From Gryganskiella cystojenkinii (lineage: Eukaryota; Mortierellomycota; Mortierellomycetes; Mortierellales; Mortierellaceae), in the NCBI GenBank assembly GCA_015852425.1, contig JAAAIG010000316.1, forward strand, positions 27,055-39,124: 12,070 bases of DNA, read 5' to 3'. The notes beneath the pieces are model-generated. The model was not told the DNA's origin. It was given only the letters and a program-made list of their open reading frames with translations, and searched no databases. Both the position numbers and the translations under genes were made by a program. Shown in pieces: positions 8,521 to 12,070 of the stretch (within the stretch, counting starts at the first letter, position 1; the number at the start of each line of letters is the position of its first letter).

Positions 8521-8705
8521 TCAGATCACCCTGTGCCATGTTGCTTTTAAAGGCATTTCGCGTCCACATGCATTATCAAGTGAATATAGCAGAGCCTTTT
8601 TTACTGAGGAGCCACTTGCAGTACCGAGGTAAAGAGAAAAGACAACGACGACGATGAGGATGACTTCTTGGAGAAGGAAAAGGAACATCATATATAAGGT
8701 TTGAT

Positions 8706-9008
8706 ATGACTGACTGTCAATCAACCACATGCAGACCATGTCAGCTTCATGGCAAAGTGCATGGTGAACAGCAACAGCGGGACGACAGGAGACAACGAGA
8801 AACGACACGACACAAGGAGAAAAGGCACCAAACATCTCGAGAAAGAATGGAAAAAGCAGTCAGCGCGTCATTCAACTGCAAACCGATACGTCTTGGGTGT
8901 GCAATGAGCACCACACAATCTCGAGTGCAGACACAACATTTGCAAACCGTCACGTCTTGGTCTCTGGTCAAGGAGGATGGCCTCATAGCAATCAACCTAG
9001 GCGGTTGA
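8706..9008 (+). CDS. Hypothetical 100-aa ORF, weak
   Basis: An ATG at 8706 opens a 100-codon frame 9 nt after a TATATAA (8691-8697). That TATA is too close to serve this ATG in the usual way. The predicted peptide has an N-terminal C-x4-C-x2-C cluster (DCQSTTCRPC) followed by a very charged Gln/Arg/Glu stretch (residues about 20-50), then a neutral tail ending INLGG. No domain is recognised. It could be a chance frame in A/C/G-rich DNA; the minus strand is also open here (8521-8835). Included only because ATG, TATA and Cys spacing coincide. Confidence 0.18.
   Translation: MTDCQSTTCRPCQLHGKVHGEQQQRDDRRQRETTRHKEKRHQTSRERMEKAVSASFNCKPIRLGCAMSTTQSRVQTQHLQTVTSWSLVKEDGLIAINLGG
8877..8960. repeat. 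Direct repeat of 20 bp, 64 bp apart
   Basis: TGCAAACCGATACGTCTTGG (8877-8896) and TGCAAACCGTCACGTCTTGG (8941-8960) match at 18 of 20 positions. It is short and isolated; possibly a decayed mobile-element footprint or a small duplication. Confidence 0.4.
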
Positions 9009-9139
9009 GCATGCATGGATAGTAGACGAATACACAGTCACTCGTCACATTGCATTCTTCGTAAACCACCATTTCTTCCCATTGAATGACATCACACCAT
9101 AAGGACCTACTGTAGGCCGCGGACCTTCCAAGAGTCATT

Positions 9140-9280
9140 ATGCACTGGTTAAAGCTCATATATGCAGAGGAGGATCTCCAGACACCTTACAATAACCGAG
9201 ATCATGTACGAGACAAGGCCATGAAATACCTGTTGAGCAGGTATATCATAGACCAGAGTAGATGTATTCTTGTTTGGTGA
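9140..9280 (+). pseudogene. Short coding-like fragment, 46 aa
   Basis: An ATG at 9140 starts MHWLKLIYAEEDLQTPYNNR and runs to TGA at 9278-9280. The composition (balanced acidic and basic residues, amphipathic spacing, Trp, Tyr) is like a helical piece of a real protein rather than random frame. The same frame is open upstream only to a TAG near 9112. It may be the leading fragment of the decayed gene that follows. Family not recognised. Confidence 0.25.
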
Positions 9281-9395
9281 ACCCAAGACAACCATCCTAC
9301 ATCCCATATCCTACAGAACTCTCATGTGTAAGGACTTTTATACTCAGAAGGAAAGCGACGAGTGGTAATACGGGCGCGGGGCGTTTTGTCCATCC

Positions 9396-11095
9396 ACCCT
9401 CGCCACCTGTAGCACTAGCGGCAGCCTCCCTCAAGGCAAGAGAAAGAAGGCGCAGGACGATGACGGCCACAGTGATTTGATTCGGGAGGCCGCCAAGCTC
9501 GAGGGCATCCGTCAGCAAAGAAGCCCGAACGGCATCGCCACGCTTGCCAGCAAAAGCGCCACCTCCACCAGCGACCTCCACCAACGACACTTCTCCACAG
9601 TCAACCATCAGTTTCAAGAAGATAAAGCCCGCATCTTCACGAAAAGCTGCACCAGGCAAAAAGAAGGTCGCATTTATAAACACCCTCGTTGCCGCGGTAT
9701 GCGAGCTGGGTCAATAAATGGGCCACGAATATCTCACTGCGAGTAAGTTCTGCAAGCTCTACATTATTCAAATGAGTGCCCCCACCACTAACGCGTTCCC
9801 TCCTATGCTGATACGTTAGATTTCTCAAGCTCTTTGAGACCGACGACTTCGCAGCTGGCGTCGGTTATGTGGTCGCCCTCAAAGCCAACGCCTTCACGTC
9901 CTCTCCCGGTTACTGCTACTCTGACATCTCATCAAATTCAATCATACCTCTTCCGCGTTGGAACTGCTGCCAGAAGCCACGACAACATCGAAGAGGACCG
10001 AACGCAACGCCATTAACATCGAGGATGACTTACTGCACCAAGGTGTTGGATTAGGTGAAAAGGGCCAACCACTGCCTCTTGATTTCGCCGCTTTTGGAGG
10101 GCTTGGGGTCCAAGCTTATAAGGCTGCAAAGCCTTTGAGGTCGCAGAGGCCAAGCGGACTCAGGAAGTCACTACTGATCGTGATATCGCCAACAAAAGCA
10201 ATCAACGAGCACCGACTCCTGCTCTCCGTGTTGGTGAAGGACTCACGGATATTGACACTGGCGACCAAGTCGCTGTGGACGAAGACCTTGACAATATGAA
10301 GACCTTGACATCGTTTAGGACTACGACGACGACGAGGAGGACGAACCGTTGAATCGAACCAGACACTACGAAGTTATGAGCACCAAGACCGAAGACAAAG
10401 CATCTCACAAACCCATCCAATAAGCAAAGTCTTCAGTTTCCCATATTGACGAAGGGCTCATGAAAATTGTCAATATCGCTCAGATCGCTGGGGACGAGGT
10501 TGCCAAAACCCCTGGCGGGCGGCACAAGAGCAGAGGCAAAGCGCCGGTGTTGCTAAGCTCCTCCGCGTCTCCTCTTGGGCCATCCGCCCTGACAAGTTTG
10601 GCCTACGGAGGCATCGAGCTTGTCGACGTGGGCAATGACAAGTTTCAGACTTCTAATTCCTCGTCTCCTGCTGGGCAGTCGACCAGCCGGTATCAGCGAC
10701 AGACAACCGCAGCTCATGGTGGTCTACCTATAAGTGCGCTGTAGGCCTTGCACCTAACCAGTGCGCGCCTCCTGTACAAAATGAAGCTCGTCACTATCAA
10801 CGAACTCTTCCAACAGGATATCTTGACGGCAAATTAATGCTCCTATTGGACAAACGAGTGAATTAAAACAGTGGATGACTTGCACGAGAAGGTGGCTATA
10901 AAAGAAGTACAATGGACAGAGGATATTGTTCTACAGTCATTGGAGAAAGGAGTGCAGGAAAATAAGAAATGTATCGATAAATGTCTGTCGCAAAACATAT
11001 TCATCCGCAATCGTCTGGCCGTTTTGGAGAAGGCAGAGAAGGAGTGGCAGGGCATTTTGACTCAGATTTTGGAATTAGAGCCGAAAATAAATTAA
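9396..11095 (+). pseudogene. Decayed protein-coding region with many frame changes, unknown family
   Basis: Coding-like segments follow one another on + in alternating frames: 9396-9520 (KRKKAQDDDGHSDLIREAAK), 9517-9717 (Pro/Ala/Lys-rich, then KKKVAFINTLVAAVCELGQ), 9821-10054 (FLKLFETDDFAAGVGYVVAL), 9979-10130 (LPLDFAAFGGLGVQAYKAAK), 10131-10300 (AFEVAEAKRTQEVTTDRD, DQVAVDEDLDN), 10319-10423 (acidic DYDDDEEDEPLNR), 10450-10744 (GLMKIVNIAQIAGDEVAK), 10702-10866 (SSWWSTYKCAVGLAPNQC) and 10862-11095 (DDLHEKVAIKEVQWTEDIVL, coiled-coil-like). A well-formed intron relic (9743-9819, GTAAGT donor, CACTAAC, TTAG) sits between two of them. No frame is open throughout. The simplest reading is an old gene with several indels; undetected introns could explain some joins. 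A mobile-element origin is possible, but no catalytic motif is seen. Confidence 0.45.
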
Positions 11096-11132
11096 ATCCT
11101 TTTCTTTTTCATTTTCATGTTCTTTTTTGAAG

Positions 11133-11493
11133 GTCTCTGATTCGGATATACGAAGTGCAGCAACAGGTGATGTACAGCTTGAAGATGCACTCAAGGTCGC
11201 CAGATCGAAACCACAATGTGGGAGGTGCTTTACCCGGGGTCAAACACAGAGGAGCAACCTCTCTCTAGCCAAGGTTTGTATGGATTGAGGTCTTTTGTGG
11301 AGAGCGAAGCCAGATACAGAACACCATCATGAGGTGTCCACGCCACTGGCCTATGCTTGATTGCACTCGCCGTCAATCGCAAGGACTCCACGTTCAAGGA
11401 CACAGCGCCAAACACAAGCGCTGTCCGGTGTACAATCAATACCTGCATTGTGGTGCCGCTGTATCCTCAGATTCTAGAATGGTAAATCTTTAA
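11133..11493 (+). pseudogene. Cys/His-bearing coding fragments, possible zinc-knuckle relic
   Basis: Two + frames look coding. At 11133-11288, VSDSDIRSAATGDVQLEDAL leads into PQCGRCFTRGQ. At 11335-11493, CPRHWPMLDCTRRQ leads into GLHVQGHSAKHKRCPVYNQ. The second ends in a pattern like the G-x-H-x(6)-C-P end of zinc knuckles found in several fungal transposon proteins, but the expected preceding CxxC is not in the same frame. A pyrimidine-rich stretch ending TTTTTTGAAG (11096-11132) before the first fragment resembles an intron acceptor. It is probably the downstream continuation of the decayed region. The 72-aa minus frame at 11230-11448 competes and cannot be excluded. Confidence 0.3.
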
Positions 11494-11891
11494 ATCATCG
11501 AGTTTTTCTAATCAACTTATTAAAGAACATATTGTTATATATTTATGGAAATACAAAGTGGCTCGGGGGCGTTAGCTCCGAGCAAATCTGTAGTATTAAT
11601 ATAACTTTTCTGACGCCAATTTCATGACTGTCCCATTCTGCAGATCTTGCATAATAGCTCATCCTTCAAAAACTCGACTTGATCCTCAATAATCAGTTTT
11701 ATCGATAAAGTCGTCCGTCTGGATCCACAGCGCATTCTTCCTTATTACTCCGCGTCATTTAAAAGCGACCGAAGTGGGTGGCAGCATCGCAGTGGAACAG
11801 AAAATAAAATCAAGGTTATTTCCTCTCTACGGTGAGAGACAGGACAGTTCTTGACTCTTTGTATTGATGTATTGTATAACTTGACCAATGG
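11494..11891. other. Intergenic region with one hairpin
   Basis: AT-rich, with no open frame of note. It holds the inverted repeat at 11561-11583 and the 3' flank of the minus-strand gene ending at 11892. Nothing else was recognised. Confidence 0.5.
11561..11583. repeat. GC-rich hairpin
   Basis: GCTCGG (11561-11566) pairs with CCGAGC (11578-11583); the next two positions can add a G-T and a G-C pair, leaving a 7-nt loop. It stands out as GC-rich in an AT-rich neighbourhood. Confidence 0.4.
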
Positions 11892-12070
11892 CTACTCCTC
11901 AGCTATCCTGTCACTGTAGGTAGCTCCACGCTGTAGTAACAGGCGCCTATTGACATCGCTCAAGTCTTGTATGCCTTCGATGGAGGTATTCGTGAGAACA
12001 AGTCGATCATGATAGGAGCTCCAGTTCAAGATCACTTGCGTACGGCCCTCCTTTTCAACGACTTGCCACT
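11892..12070 (-). CDS. C-terminal end of a minus-strand gene, 5' end outside window
   Basis: From the right edge the minus strand is open for 58 codons and ends at TAG (plus-strand CTA at 11892-11894). The peptide starts WQVVEKEGRTQVILNWSS, contains HDRLVLTNTSIEGIQDLSDV and ends GATYSDRIAEE. The regular mix of hydrophobic, polar and charged residues, and the very different, stop-containing alternative frames, support real coding. No methionine is expected because the start lies beyond the window. There are too few residues to assign a family; an upstream intron near the edge cannot be excluded. Confidence 0.55.
   Translation of the reverse strand, partial: WQVVEKEGRTQVILNWSSYHDRLVLTNTSIEGIQDLSDVNRRLLLQRGATYSDRIAEE

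Noticed and set aside
8691..8697. TATATAA as a promoter
   Set aside because: The only following frame starts 9 nt later and is unconvincing, so a working promoter cannot be supported.
9297..9683. 128-codon minus-strand frame
   Set aside because: Composition (Ala/Gly/Leu-rich) is typical of the antisense of the Lys/Pro/Ala-rich plus-strand segments, which look more like protein; not fully excluded.
10335..10365. GGTTCGATTC on the minus strand, resembling a tRNA B box
   Set aside because: No T-stem pairing around it, no A box at the right distance, and it lies in an acidic coding-like segment.
11230..11448. 72-codon minus-strand frame starting MQVLIVHRTALVFG
   Set aside because: It reads plausibly as protein, but the plus strand carries Cys/His-patterned fragments in the same place, continuing the decayed plus-strand region. 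Kept as an alternative there.

Overview
The window looks like nuclear DNA from a filamentous fungus. Genes have short introns of about 75-165 nt with GTAAGN-type donors, pyrimidine-rich acceptors and CTAAC-like branch sites, and there are TATA boxes and an AATAAA signal. There are no bacterial-style operons or Shine-Dalgarno sites. The overall style (compact introns, a PHBH-type monooxygenase, a monocarboxylate-type MFS transporter and a small secreted protein) fits an early-diverging fungus such as Mucoromycota/Mortierella-like. That placement is inference, not proof.

Layout: (1) 1-356, the 3' end of an MFS transporter on +. (2) 1162-2828, a two-exon gene on + for a 517-aa type II membrane protein whose outer part has repeated S/T-T-G-S-I strands, resembling DUF4097-like adhesin domains. 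(3) 2871-3295, a disrupted coding sequence on - needing two one-base frame changes. (4) 3538-5410, a five-exon gene on + for a 468-aa class A FAD-dependent monooxygenase with all three FAD/NAD(P)H motifs. (5) 5411-7355, a long non-coding stretch with a degenerate TTTTGGTGGC motif array, a 20-bp perfect palindrome and several inverted repeats. (6) 7436-8165, a two-exon gene on + for a 206-aa secreted protein with four mature cysteines, behind a well-formed promoter. (7) 8166-11493, a gene-poor area with short repeats and a long trail of coding-like fragments in shifting + frames, read here as one or more decayed genes, possibly mobile-element derived. (8) 11892-12070, the C-terminal end of a gene on - that enters from the right.

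The intact genes are independently organised eukaryotic genes; nothing shows that they form a pathway or cluster. The monooxygenase has no biosynthetic core gene beside it. No RNA genes or CRISPR arrays were found, and no intact mobile element. I did not find convincing evidence for a new multi-gene system. The best leads are the motif array with its palindrome, the secreted protein with its paired inverted repeats, the frameshifted minus-strand gene, and the decayed gene region.
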